The position numbers and the translations under genes were made by a program. The notes beneath the pieces are model-generated. The model ran no database searches. It worked only from the letters and a program-made list of their open reading frames with translations, and was not told the origin of the DNA. Shown here in pieces: positions 28,841-37,513 of a stretch of DNA of 64,000 nucleotides. Numbering within the stretch: position 1 is the stretch's first letter; every line of letters starts with the position of its first letter. The stretch comes from Hyphomicrobiales bacterium (lineage in GTDB: Bacteria; Pseudomonadota; Alphaproteobacteria; Rhizobiales; Rhizobiaceae), in contig UEHQ01000002.1 in assembly GCA_900489925.1 (NCBI GenBank), forward strand, positions 666,207 through 730,206, read 5' to 3'.

Positions 28841-30145
28841 ATGGCAAAGACGGATATTGCACGGCGCGTTTACAATCATGCCTGGAAGCTTGATCCGATC
28901 GTCCGTAGCCTGATCGACACCGACTTCTACAAATTGCTGATGCTGCAGATGATCTGGAAGCTCTATCCCGACGTGGATGCGACCTTCACGGTGATCAATC
29001 GCACCAAGCGCGTGCTTCTCGCCGAAGAGATCGACGAAGGCGAGCTGCGCGAACAGCTCGATCACGCGCGCACGCTCAAGCTCTCCAAGAAAGAAACGAT
29101 CTGGCTGGCGGGTAACAGCTTCTACGGGCGCGCGCAGATTTTCGAGCCGGAGTTTCTCGCCTGGTTCTCGCACTTCCAGCTGCCGGAATACGAACTGTCC
29201 AAGCGGGACGGACAGTATGTCCTGGATTTTCATGGCTCCTGGAAAGAAACCACGATGTGGGAGATCCCGGCGCTCGCCATCATCAATGAACTGCGGTCTC
29301 GTTCCGCGATGCGCGCCCTTGGCCCCTTCACGCTTGATGTGCTCTACGCCCGCGCCAAGGCGAAGATGTGGGAGAAGGTCGAGCGTCTGCGCGAGCTTCC
29401 CGGGCTGCGGATTTCCGATTTCGGTACGCGGCGCCGCCACAGCTTCCTGTGGCAGCGCTGGTGCGTCGAAGCGCTGAAGGAAGGGATCGGCCACGCCTTC
29501 ACGGGCACCAGCAACGTGCTACTTGCCATGGATTCCGATCTTGAAGCCGTCGGCACCAACGCCCACGAATTGCCGATGGTGGCCGCGGCCCTGGCGCAAA
29601 CGGACGCGGAGCTTCGCAACGCCCCCTACAAGGTGCTGCGGGACTGGAACAAGCTTTACGGCGGTAATCTGCTGATTGTCCTGCCCGACGCCTTCGGCAC
29701 AGCCGCATTCCTGCGCGACGCGCCGGAATGGGTGGCGGACTGGACCGGCTTCCGGCCCGATAGCGCTCCGCCGATCGAAGGCGGCGAGAAGATCATCGAA
29801 TGGTGGAAGAAGATGGGTCGCGATCCCCGTCAAAAGCTTCTGATCTTCTCCGACGGTCTCGATGTGGATGCGATCATCGACACCTATAAGCACTTCGAGG
29901 GTCGGGCACGCATGAGCTTCGGCTGGGGAACCAACCTGACCAACGATTTCGCCGGTTGCGCACCGACCGAGATTTCCGGGCTGAACCCGATTTCGATCGT
30001 CTGCAAGGTGAGCGACGCAAACAGCCGACCGGCGGTCAAGCTTTCCGACAATCCGCAGAAGGCCACAGGCGATCCAGCGGAAGTGCAGCGTTACCTGAAG
30101 TTCTTTGGCACCGAGGATCGGGTGGACCAGGACGTGCTCGTCTAA
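28841..30145 (+). CDS. pncB: Nicotinate phosphoribosyltransferase
   Basis: 434 residues. It makes nicotinate mononucleotide from nicotinate and PRPP (with ATP) in NAD salvage. The conserved N-terminus [20 protein letters not shown], the active-site region [12 protein letters not shown], and [16 protein letters not shown] and [10 protein letters not shown] near the C-terminus are all diagnostic. The start at 28841 ([10 protein letters not shown]) has GGAG a few bases upstream; the ATG at 28799 would run through the leader hairpin. Monocistronic by layout. Confidence 0.95.
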   Translation: MAKTDIARRVYNHAWKLDPIVRSLIDTDFYKLLMLQMIWKLYPDVDATFTVINRTKRVLLAEEIDEGELREQLDHARTLKLSKKETIWLAGNSFYGRAQIFEPEFLAWFSHFQLPEYELSKRDGQYVLDFHGSWKETTMWEIPALAIINELRSRSAMRALGPFTLDVLYARAKAKMWEKVERLRELPGLRISDFGTRRRHSFLWQRWCVEALKEGIGHAFTGTSNVLLAMDSDLEAVGTNAHELPMVAAALAQTDAELRNAPYKVLRDWNKLYGGNLLIVLPDAFGTAAFLRDAPEWVADWTGFRPDSAPPIEGGEKIIEWWKKMGRDPRQKLLIFSDGLDVDAIIDTYKHFEGRARMSFGWGTNLTNDFAGCAPTEISGLNPISIVCKVSDANSRPAVKLSDNPQKATGDPAEVQRYLKFFGTEDRVDQDVLV

Positions 30146-30181
30146 GCAGACCTCCGCGGTCCCGGCCAAAAGGATAATATA

Positions 30182-30226
30182 ATGAGTCGGATGGCAGCCT
30201 TGCGGGCAGTATATATTGTAGAATAA
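30182..30226 (+). CDS. Possible 14-codon leader peptide
   Basis: ATG at 30182 opens a 14-residue frame (MSRMAALRAVYIVE) ending TAA, preceded by AAAAGGA at ideal spacing. It lies between pncB and the GT25 gene, 36 bp before the latter. No attenuator hairpin or codon bias toward one amino acid is obvious. It may be a chance frame; listed because the ribosome site is better than that of the following gene. Confidence 0.25.
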   Translation: MSRMAALRAVYIVE

Positions 30227-30262
30227 CGTCTCCATAAAGTATTCGCCCGTATGGGGTCGCGC

Positions 30263-30994
30263 ATGCCTGGCCATGTTCTTGATTATTTCGAACGAATCTA
30301 TGTCATCAACCTTCGATCGAGACCCGACAGAAAACGCGATCTCATGCGCGAATTCGCCGCGATCGGGTTCTCTGCACAGAATGTGAGATGGTTCGAAGCG
30401 ATCAAGCCGGATGATCGAGGGCCTTTCATGAGCATCGGCGTGCGAGGCTGTTTTCTTAGCCACCTCGGCATTCTGAAGCTTGCGGAGGCAGAAGCCGTCG
30501 GCAGCGTCCTCATCCTGGAAGACGACGTGAGTTTCGTAAACGGGTTTTCAGAACGCCTGACCGGCGTTGTCGAAACGCTTCAATCCGGCAACTGGGACGT
30601 GTTCTATGGTGGCGGCGGTACCGAACGGCAGCATCCTGTTGCGACCGGACTGGCGCTCGTGGAGCCGCAGGATGGCGTCGGGTGTGCCCACTTCATCGCG
30701 TTGCGCGGTTCGGCGATCGGCCCGGTTCGGCAGTACATCGAGGCACAGCTGGCTCGCCCTCACGGAGATCCAGCCGGTGGACCCATGCCTGTCGACGGTT
30801 CATACAGCTGGGCACGACGCGCACTCGGCTTGCGTACGCTGATCGCGGCGCCAGAGCTTTGCTTCCAGCGCTCGTCCCGCAGCGACATCACCCCCCGCGC
30901 GTGGGACAGGATTGGCGGTTTACGCAACCTGGCAACGCTTTGGCGAAACGTGAAGCAGCGGCTGGACTTGGGCGCCAGAAAGCGCATTGTCTGA
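30263..30994 (+). CDS. Glycosyltransferase family 25 protein
   Basis: 243 residues. GT25 features: YVINLRSRPDRKRDLMREF near the N-terminus, GCFLSHLGILKLAE and the DxD-like VLILEDDVSFV. The family includes LPS galactosyltransferases such as LpsA/Lex2B. It would add a sugar to lipooligosaccharide or a related surface glycan in the cytoplasm. The ATG at 30263 (MPGHVLDYF) has GGGG upstream; 30251 is the alternative. No other glycan genes adjoin it, so the acceptor is unknown. Confidence 0.85.
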   Translation: MPGHVLDYFERIYVINLRSRPDRKRDLMREFAAIGFSAQNVRWFEAIKPDDRGPFMSIGVRGCFLSHLGILKLAEAEAVGSVLILEDDVSFVNGFSERLTGVVETLQSGNWDVFYGGGGTERQHPVATGLALVEPQDGVGCAHFIALRGSAIGPVRQYIEAQLARPHGDPAGGPMPVDGSYSWARRALGLRTLIAAPELCFQRSSRSDITPRAWDRIGGLRNLATLWRNVKQRLDLGARKRIV

Positions 30995-31088
30995 GCGGCA
31001 GGGCAACGCCCATCCGTGGCGGTTGAGTGTCTGCGGCCTTGGACAAGGCTATATCTGAGGGCATTTCGGCACTTACCCGGAGACAGGA

Positions 31089-32105
31089 TTGCGTCGTGTA
31101 GCGTGGGCCATTCTGACTGTTGCCGTCGCACTCCTAATCGCCTTGGGAGTTGCCTGGGCGAGCCTCGCATTGTGGTATCGGCTGCCGGCCCCCGCATTCG
31201 GGAGAGGCGTCGCCGCGGGGCTGTTCGCCCTCTTCGGTGCCTTCACAATCACCGCACTCTTCGGCCCGTGGCGCTTCAAGGCGTTTCTCACATTCGCGGC
31301 GGTGTTCGGGCTGATCCTCGTCTGGTGGAACACCCTCAAGCCAGTGGAAGAAGCAGCGTGGGCGCCAGATGTCGCACGTCAAGTGACGGGTGAGTTCAAC
31401 GGCGACATGCTGACCCTGACCAATGTCCGGGACTTCGACTGGCGCAGCAAGACCGACTTCACCGAGCGCTGGGCGACGCGGACCTACGACCTGAGGAAGC
31501 TCCGGACGCTCGACATGTTCATGTCCTATTGGGCCGGACCCGAGATGGCCCATGTCATCTTCAGCTTCGGCTTCGAAGACGGCACGCAACTGCCATGGTC
31601 GATCGAAGTCCGGCGGCGGGTCGGAGGTGCTTTCTCGCCGCTCGCTGACCTTTTCAAGAGCAACCCGCTGGTAATCATCGCCGCAGACGAGCGCGATGTC
31701 GTCGGCGTCCGTTCGAACTTCCGTGGCGAAGATGTTCAGCTCTATCGACTCGCGGCAACGCCGGATCGGGCACGGGCGCTGTTGCGGGAGTACGTGGCTC
31801 AAGCCAACGAGCTTGCCAAGACGCCGAGGTTCTACAATTCGATTTCCACCAACTGCACCACGACCGTCGTGAAGATGGCGCACTTGGTCGGAGATGCGCT
31901 ACCGTTCGACTGGCGCCTGATCGTCAACGGCTACCTCCCCGACTACGCCTATGATCACGGCGCATTGGACACATCGGTACCGCTCTCCGCCCTAAAGGCC
32001 GCTGCTCATATCGACGAGCGCGCTCGTGACGATGGCCTTTCCCCGGACTTCTCGAAGGCGATACGCGTCGGCGTACCGTCGCCTCTGGCGCCTGAACAGC
32101 ACTGA
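31089..32105 (+). CDS. DUF4105 (Lnb N-terminal domain-like) membrane protein
   Basis: 338 residues. There are about three hydrophobic segments in the first 90 residues (AILTVAVALLIALGVAWASL, GLFALFGAFTITALFG, FLTFAAVFGLILVWW), then a soluble domain of DUF4105 type. Its core has MAHVIFSFGFEDG and the motif YNSISTNCTTTVV, an Asn-Cys-Thr arrangement where the cysteine could be catalytic in a papain-like fold. The gene appears to start with TTG at 31089 after GGAG; no ATG fits. Substrate and role are unknown; envelope location is inferred from the membrane segments. Confidence 0.75.
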   Translation: MRRVAWAILTVAVALLIALGVAWASLALWYRLPAPAFGRGVAAGLFALFGAFTITALFGPWRFKAFLTFAAVFGLILVWWNTLKPVEEAAWAPDVARQVTGEFNGDMLTLTNVRDFDWRSKTDFTERWATRTYDLRKLRTLDMFMSYWAGPEMAHVIFSFGFEDGTQLPWSIEVRRRVGGAFSPLADLFKSNPLVIIAADERDVVGVRSNFRGEDVQLYRLAATPDRARALLREYVAQANELAKTPRFYNSISTNCTTTVVKMAHLVGDALPFDWRLIVNGYLPDYAYDHGALDTSVPLSALKAAAHIDERARDDGLSPDFSKAIRVGVPSPLAPEQH

Positions 32106-32381
32106 AATCCACGGTAGACACCCCACCGTCCCAAACGAAGTCCGGCGTGCCTTGCACGCTATTTGGGCGTACTTGTGTAAGAAATCCAACCGCTGGAGGT
32201 GGGCCAATCCCTCGCCGTGACCTCAGAAATAGCGATGGGAGGCGCAACGCCGCGTGGGACCTGCGATACCGCATTTGGGTTAATCCAAATATATAGTTTG
32301 CTAATGTATGATTAACTTAATAAAAAAGTGGACACGTTTAGTACACATAATGTAGCGATCGCCCACGGATGAACAATCAAA

Positions 32382-33548
32382 ATGCTCAAGCCGAAAGACG
32401 TTGCTGGAAAGACATGTGTTATTGTCACCGACGCTAGCCAGATGGCGGAATTAGAGTCGGAGTGGAACGAGTTGTGGCTGAAAGCCAAGGGCTCTTTCTA
32501 TCAAAGCTACTCGACCGCCTATCACAGCTGGAACGAAATTGCCCGGCCCGCCGGCCGCTCGCTCTTCTGCGTCGTTATTCGCGACAACGGCAAATTGACC
32601 CTTGTCTTTCCGTTGTTGAAATACCGCAAGGGGCCACTGTGGATGCTCCGTCCTCTTGGCCCCAACGCAGCGGAAGTAACAGACATCCTCGTCGATCCCG
32701 ATTCCGATTTTCGCGGAAACGTCGGGCTTGCGTGGCAGACGATCGCGCGCGACTCCAAGGCCGACATAATCCATATGCCGTTCGTCAAGATCGGATCGCC
32801 GCTCGACGAGTTCGTCCACACGAGCCACGGCAGCGATGGCGAGATGGACATCGCACCCTTTGCCGACTTGCAGGACCATACGGAGTGGGAGGCGTATACC
32901 AAGGAAATATTCAGCGCGAACTCCCGGCAACAACTCAAGCGCAAGCGCAAGAAGCTTTCCGAACTCGGCAATCTGGAGTTCGAGGCGGTGAACCCCGTGA
33001 CCGATCCGGATCACGCGGTTGAGCTCATGGACTGGATGTTCAGCCAAAAGAAAGTCTGGGCGGATACGGTCGGCAAGCACGGTGAATGGCTGTCATCAGA
33101 GGCCTACCGGAATTTCATCGCGCGCTGGATTACGGATCCGAAAAACATCCAGACGATGCGCATCTATGCCGTGCTGATCGACAAGAAGCCGGTGGCAATC
33201 ACTCTATTTGCCCACGGCGTTTCTCATATGGAATTGATCATCGCCGGCTTCCACTCGGATCCTCAATTCGCCAAATACTCACCGGGGATCGTGCTCGACG
33301 AGTTCTGGATGAAGATCGCGTTCGAAAGGCGTCAGGACGTTGATTTCGGCGTGGGAAGCGAGCGGTACAAGCTCTTCTGGTCGCGAAATAACAAAGTTGA
33401 CGTCGCCAGCTACCATATTCCGCAAACGCTGGTCGGAAACATAACCACGCAATTGTGGCACCTCAATCGTCGCGCCGCTCCCTATGTGGCGAGACATATG
33501 AGGCCCATTGTCGATCCGGGGAAAAATCCGTCGGCGCCTCCATCTTGA
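32382..33548 (+). CDS. FemAB/BioF2-like GNAT acyltransferase
   Basis: 388 residues. Two GNAT-like halves: an N-terminal domain with FYQSYSTAYHSWNEIA and LTLVFPLLKYRKGPLWMLRPLG, and a C-terminal acyltransferase domain with SRQQLKRKRKKLSELG and DVDFGVGSERYKLFWSRNN, as in the BioF2-like (Acetyltransf_6) family found in polysaccharide or cellulose loci. The 276-bp upstream region is AT-rich (many A/T steps at 32281-32350) and probably holds its own promoter. Acyl donor and acceptor are unknown. Confidence 0.78.
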   Translation: MLKPKDVAGKTCVIVTDASQMAELESEWNELWLKAKGSFYQSYSTAYHSWNEIARPAGRSLFCVVIRDNGKLTLVFPLLKYRKGPLWMLRPLGPNAAEVTDILVDPDSDFRGNVGLAWQTIARDSKADIIHMPFVKIGSPLDEFVHTSHGSDGEMDIAPFADLQDHTEWEAYTKEIFSANSRQQLKRKRKKLSELGNLEFEAVNPVTDPDHAVELMDWMFSQKKVWADTVGKHGEWLSSEAYRNFIARWITDPKNIQTMRIYAVLIDKKPVAITLFAHGVSHMELIIAGFHSDPQFAKYSPGIVLDEFWMKIAFERRQDVDFGVGSERYKLFWSRNNKVDVASYHIPQTLVGNITTQLWHLNRRAAPYVARHMRPIVDPGKNPSAPPS

Positions 33549-33583
33549 TCCTTCAAGATCCGTGCGTTTATCCGTGAGCCTGC

Positions 33584-34366
33584 CTAGACGGAGAACGCCG
33601 CACGGAAGGCTTCGAGTGCCGCTTCCGGATCGCCGGATGCGAAGGCTTCCATTCCCACCGGGCCGGCATAGCCCATGGTCTTCAACGCGGTCGCAATCCC
33701 TCGCCAATTGACCTCGCCTGTCCCCGGCTCCTTGCGCCCGGGAACGTCGGCCACCTGTATCTCGCCTATCCATGGAAGGCATTTCCGGCACAGTTCTATC
33801 AGGTTTCCCTCGCCGATCTGCGCGTGGTAGAGGTCGAGATTGAGCCGCAGGCGCTCATGGTCCACGCTGGAGACCAGGGCAAGCGTATCTTCGGCGCGCC
33901 CGAAGGGCACACCGGGATGATCGACGGGCAGGTTGAGGTTCTCGAGAGTGAACGTGACATTCTCTTCCTCGGCCAACTCAACGATGCGGCACAGAGTCTC
34001 GCGCGCCTTCAGCCACATCGGTCCGGTGACCACTTCAACGGGCTGAACCGGCAGACCACCCTCGCCAAGACCCGTTCCATGGAGATTGAGGCGTTGGACG
34101 CCCAGCCGCTTGCCGACCTGCGCCGTTTCACGTGCCGTCTTCAGCAGTTGGGCTGCGCCTTCATCATCGGTGAGGCGGCCTTGGAGGTACCCGTTCATGA
34201 TCGTGAAGGTGGCGCCGGTTGCTTCCAGCTTCGCCAAGTCATGTTCCGGCCAGTTCCAGAGGCCGACGCCAAAGCCAAGCTCTTTCAGCCGGCTCGCGCG
34301 CCATTCGATCGGCCGATCGCGCCAGAGCATCTCGGCACAAGCGGCCAGTTGGAATGGCGAATTCAT
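33584..34366 (-). CDS. TIM-barrel sugar isomerase, hydroxypyruvate isomerase-like
   Basis: 260 residues, AP endonuclease family 2 (xylose isomerase-like) TIM barrel. Metal and catalytic glutamates are expected in FTLENLNLPVDHPG and GPVGMEAFAS, with LNLDLYHAQIGEGNL and GEIQVADVPGRKEPGTGEVNW between, a pattern seen in hydroxypyruvate isomerase (Hyi). It would interconvert hydroxypyruvate and tartronate semialdehyde or act on a similar ketose. GGAGG precedes the ATG at 34366. The gene stands alone, and the link to Hyi is by motif only. Confidence 0.78.
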   Translation of the reverse strand: MNSPFQLAACAEMLWRDRPIEWRASRLKELGFGVGLWNWPEHDLAKLEATGATFTIMNGYLQGRLTDDEGAAQLLKTARETAQVGKRLGVQRLNLHGTGLGEGGLPVQPVEVVTGPMWLKARETLCRIVELAEEENVTFTLENLNLPVDHPGVPFGRAEDTLALVSSVDHERLRLNLDLYHAQIGEGNLIELCRKCLPWIGEIQVADVPGRKEPGTGEVNWRGIATALKTMGYAGPVGMEAFASGDPEAALEAFRAAFSV

Positions 34367-34528
34367 GGTGTCCTCCGGGTCAGGTCTCTCTCCGGCGCGC
34401 ACCATAGCCCTGTCTTCGGAAACTGCGCAACATCGCCGCCACGCTCCTGCGTTGTTGCAAGGCGCGGATTGTCCGCGTCGCTTCGCGCAGTTCCCGATAG
34501 TCTTCTGATCAGTCGACTCGCGGCATAA

Positions 34529-35254
34529 CTATTTGACCACAAGCGTCGCCTTGCCCTTGACCCGATCGTAGAGGTCGATGACGTCCTGATTGAACATCCG
34601 CACACAGCCAGACGACGCATTCTTGCCGATCGTCTGCCACTCCGGCGATCCATGGATGCGATACAGCGTGTCCTGCCCGTCCTGGAAGATATAGAGAGCC
34701 CGCGCGCCCAAGGGGTTCTGCGGCCCCGAGGGCATGCCCTGCTTCCATTGCTCCAGCTTGGGATTGCGACCGATCATCGAAGGCGTCGGCGTCCATGTCG
34801 GCCACTTCCGCTTCCATTGAATGATGGCACGACCCTTCCACGCCCGGCCCTGCGCACCGAGACTGACACCATACCGGACCGCCCGACCATCCTTCAGAAT
34901 GAAGTACAAGAATTTCGCCTCGGTATCGACCACGATCGAGCCGGCGGGCTCGTCGCTCTTGTAGTCGACCTCCTGGCGAAGATAACGTGGATCGACCTTG
35001 GCATATTCGATCGCCGGGAGACGATAATCGCTTTCATCCAGGCCAGCATAGATCAGCGGGTAGTCGGGCCTGTCGACGGGGCGCTCGGGCTTGGACACGG
35101 CATCCTCAGGGGCCGGCACTACGGCCGCGACCGCGGGCGACTTGGGCATGGCGACATCGATCGGCTGGTCGGGAAGTTGCGTACAGGACGCAAGAAGCGA
35201 AACGCCGGCCGCTGCCATGAGCGGCCGAAGAATGGAATGCGAATGCAATTTCAA
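34529..35254 (-). CDS. L,D-transpeptidase lipoprotein (YkuD domain)
   Basis: About 241 residues. The catalytic domain has IVVDTEAKFLYFILKDGRAV at its start and the active-site pair His201 (YRIHGSPEW) and Cys217 (NASSGCVRMFNQDV). Such enzymes make 3-3 crosslinks in peptidoglycan, abundant in Rhizobiales, or attach lipoproteins to it. The N-terminus reads KLHSHSILRPL-MAAAGVSLLASC, a lipoprotein signal with lipobox LASC. TTG at 35254 keeps the charged n-region, so it is preferred over ATG at 35218, though no good ribosome site is seen for either. Confidence 0.86.
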   Translation of the reverse strand: MKLHSHSILRPLMAAAGVSLLASCTQLPDQPIDVAMPKSPAVAAVVPAPEDAVSKPERPVDRPDYPLIYAGLDESDYRLPAIEYAKVDPRYLRQEVDYKSDEPAGSIVVDTEAKFLYFILKDGRAVRYGVSLGAQGRAWKGRAIIQWKRKWPTWTPTPSMIGRNPKLEQWKQGMPSGPQNPLGARALYIFQDGQDTLYRIHGSPEWQTIGKNASSGCVRMFNQDVIDLYDRVKGKATLVVK

Positions 35255-35483
35255 GGTATCCGAATGAGAGAGATAATCTGTGATCCTCCTTCCTGGCCGC
35301 TCATCGGTGACCAAATTGTGTTCACTGGAGGAAATACAGGGGAGCTTCCCGGGGTTCAGCCCAAGCTGTTGATTGGGGGCAACAGCGGAAGCACATGACG
35401 AGCAAACGGCCACGGCAAGAACTCTGCAGCCGCTGAATGCAGCGCCGGCATGACGAAAGATAGTGGCTACTCTCTGGAGAAAG

Positions 35484-35573
35484 TGGCGGACAAGGTGGGA
35501 TTCGAACCCACGGTACGCTTTCACGTACACACGCGTTCCAGGCGTGCGCCTTAAACCACTCGGCCACCTGTCC
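35484..35573 (-). tRNA. tRNA-Ser (anticodon GGA)
   Basis: 90 bases including an encoded CCA. The acceptor stem GGACAGG pairs with CTTGTCC (one G-U). The D-arm GTGGCCGAGTGG, anticodon loop CTGGAAC with GGA, a long variable arm (TGTACGTGAAAGCGTACC region) and the T-arm GGGTTCGAATCCC are all clear. The long variable arm is typical of class II serine tRNAs. It reads UCC and UCU codons. Confidence 0.95.
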
Positions 35574-35800
35574 TGCTGCTTGATTTGACACCCTTGTGCA
35601 CAAATCGTTGGAACGGCGCGATATATACCGAGGAATTTTCAGGGATCAACCTAAATCTAACAGTTTTTTGACTTCTTCCGGTAAAAGTGCGGGGAAGGCC
35701 TCCATTGCGGTTCCGCCAGTCTGTCGTTATCGTCCAGACAGGATGGAAAATGGCACGGCTGACCGGATGTAGTCCGGGCATTACATAGCCGGAGAGATCG

Positions 35801-36118
35801 ATGCGTTTCCTGTTGCGTTTGGCAAGTCTTGTTGCATTGGCCGTTGCCGTTATTGCCGGAACGATCGACTCCATCCAGTCCGTTGCAGCCTCTGCCGTGG
35901 TGATCACGCCGATGGGCGATGCGTGGGCGGATCTGAGCCCGTCTTCGCTGGATGCCCTGCAATCCTCCATTGCCTACTACATTCATCCGCGCTTCTATAC
36001 GCTGGCTTTCCAATGGCTGATGCTGCAGCCCGCCTTTGCCGTATTTCTGGTCCTGTCGCTGCTCTTGTGGATGGTCGGCTACAAGAAGCCTGCCGTGGCT
36101 GGCCGCTTCGCGGCGTAA
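35801..36118 (+). CDS. Small inner-membrane protein of unknown function
   Basis: 105 residues, not recognised. Two hydrophobic segments: LLRLASLVALAVAVIAGTI at residues 4-22 and AFAVFLVLSLLLWMVGY near 78-94. Between them is a polar stretch with WADLSPSSLDALQSSIAYYI, probably periplasmic, and a Lys/Arg-rich C-terminus. GGAGAG precedes the ATG. Good coding composition and a proper ribosome site support a real gene. It stands between the tRNA and the nucleoside importer. Confidence 0.62.
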   Translation: MRFLLRLASLVALAVAVIAGTIDSIQSVAASAVVITPMGDAWADLSPSSLDALQSSIAYYIHPRFYTLAFQWLMLQPAFAVFLVLSLLLWMVGYKKPAVAGRFAA

Positions 36119-36250
36119 CAATCCGGGCGCTGGCGAAGGGATCTGCACCGATGAAAAGCCGGTTGCATAGCTGGCCAGTTTCAGTGAACTCCGCATGGCC
36201 AAAAGCCACGATCTGACTAGAAAAACCGCAAGCAAGCGATGATTTTGCGC

Positions 36251-36314
36251 AAAAATCAGCCCGGGTGAGCTGATTTTTGGCAATGGCAGCAAATTTTTAC
36301 CAGCCGAAAAATTT
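36251..36314. repeat. Two consecutive AT-rich inverted repeats
   Basis: AAAAATCAGC (36251-36260) pairs with GCTGATTTTT (36269-36278), a perfect 10-bp stem ending in T5. It is a possible terminator for the small membrane protein gene about 130 bp upstream. AAATTTTT (36291-36298) pairs with AAAAATTT (36307-36314), an 8-bp stem around ACCAGCCG. Together they occupy the middle of the 333-bp gap before the nucleoside-binding protein gene. Confidence 0.5.
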
Positions 36315-36358
36315 CTCGTGAATTTTCTTTTGAGCCATGCAAGGATGCGCCAAGCCAG

Positions 36359-36419
36359 GCCTCCGGGGGGAGGTCGGTGGTTCCGCAGACATGCCTGAAA
36401 ACAGGCTTGCGGGAGGACC
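36359..36419 (+). promoter_or_regulatory. Structured 5' leader of the nucleoside importer operon
   Basis: Hairpin 1: CCTCC (36360-36364) pairs with GGAGG (36369-36373). Hairpin 2: CCGCA (36383-36387) pairs with TGCGG (36408-36412), enclosing an asymmetric internal loop (GACAT against T) and an inner stem GCCTG-AAAA-CAGGC (36393-36406). Such an interrupted helix just upstream of a purine-nucleoside transporter could be a ligand-sensing leader RNA. I cannot match it to a named riboswitch. Confidence 0.35.
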
Positions 36420-36451
36420 CCAAACAATTAGAAACAATAGGGCTGCAACTC

Positions 36452-37444
36452 ATGAAAAAATCCCTTCTGACTCTCCTTGCCGTGGCAGCAATGTCGACGA
36501 CAGCGCTCGCTGCCGACGTGAAGCCTGCACTCGTTTACGGCACCGGCGGGAAGTTCGATAAGTCATTCAACGAAGCAGCCTACAACGGCGCCGAAAAGTT
36601 CAAGAAGGAAACCGGGATCGCCTATCGCGATTTCGAACCGACCGGCGACACCCAGGGTGAACAGGCCATCCGCAACTTCGCAAGCCGCGGCTTCAACCCG
36701 GTTATCGCAGTCTCCTTCGCCTGGACCTCCGCTATCGAGAAGGTCGCAGCCGAGTTCCCCGACACGAAGTTCGTGATCGTTGACGCCGTCGTCGACAAGC
36801 CGAACGTCCGCTCCGTCGTCTACAAGGAAGAAGAAGGCTCCTTCCTCGTCGGCACGCTGGCCGGCCTCGCTTCGAAGACCGGCAAGGTCGGCTTCGTCGG
36901 CGGCATGGACATTCCGCTGATCCGCAAGTTCGAATGCGGCTACGAGCAGGGCGCGCGCGCTGCCAACGCCAAGATCGAAGTGTTCCAGAACATGACCGGC
37001 ACGACCGGTGCGGCCTGGAATGACCCGGTCCGTGGTGGCGAGCTCACCAAGAACCAGATCGACCAGGGCGCGGATGTCATCTATGCAGCAGCTGGCGCAA
37101 CCGGCCTCGGCGTTCTGCAGACGGCGGCCGACAACAAGAAGCTCTCCATCGGCGTCGACAGCAACCAGAACCATCTGCATCCGGGCTCGGTCCTGACATC
37201 GATGGTCAAGCGCGTTGACCTCGCCGTCTACAACGGCTTCAGCGACGTCAAGGCAGACAAGTTCACCGGCGGTGTTCTGGCACTCGGCGTCAAGGAAGAC
37301 GGCGTTGCGGCTGCTATCGACGACAACAACAAGGCGCTGATCACGCCTGAGATGCAGGCTGCGCTCGAAAAGGCCAAGGAAGGCATCATCGCGGGCACCA
37401 TCAAGATTCACGACTACACGACGGACAACGCTTGCCCGAAGTGA
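36452..37444 (+). CDS. BMP-family nucleoside ABC transporter, substrate-binding protein
   Basis: 330 residues with signal peptide MKKSLLTLLAVAAMSTTALA. The BMP/PnrA-like fold shows VYGTGGKFDKSFNEAAYNG, ASRGFNPVIAVSFAWTSAIE, EEGSFLVGTLAGLASKTG and VGFVGGMDIPLIRKFECGYEQGA. Members bind purine nucleosides in the periplasm. Operon partners (ATPase, two permeases, then cdd, pnp, deoC, deoA) agree with nucleoside import. A strong terminator right after the gene probably keeps its product in excess over the membrane parts. Confidence 0.92.
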   Translation: MKKSLLTLLAVAAMSTTALAADVKPALVYGTGGKFDKSFNEAAYNGAEKFKKETGIAYRDFEPTGDTQGEQAIRNFASRGFNPVIAVSFAWTSAIEKVAAEFPDTKFVIVDAVVDKPNVRSVVYKEEEGSFLVGTLAGLASKTGKVGFVGGMDIPLIRKFECGYEQGARAANAKIEVFQNMTGTTGAAWNDPVRGGELTKNQIDQGADVIYAAAGATGLGVLQTAADNKKLSIGVDSNQNHLHPGSVLTSMVKRVDLAVYNGFSDVKADKFTGGVLALGVKEDGVAAAIDDNNKALITPEMQAALEKAKEGIIAGTIKIHDYTTDNACPK

Positions 37445-37458
37445 TTCGCGACTGAGAC

Positions 37459-37499
37459 GGGCGTATGGCGGAATCTTTTTCGCCATACGCCCTTTTCGT
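37459..37499 (+). terminator. Intra-operon terminator after the binding-protein gene
   Basis: Perfect 12-bp stem GGGCGTATGGCG (37459-37470) / CGCCATACGCCC (37481-37492) with a 10-base loop, followed by TTTTCGT. It lies 14 bp after the stop of the binding-protein gene and just before the ribosome site of the ATPase gene, so it should allow only partial read-through. Confidence 0.8.
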
Positions 37500-37513
37500 A
37501 TTTGGAGCCTGCA

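Noticed and set aside
36359..36419. Assignment of the leader to the classical purine (adenine/guanine) riboswitch
   Set aside because: The known three-way junction and loop-loop sequences of that class are not visible; only generic hairpins can be supported.
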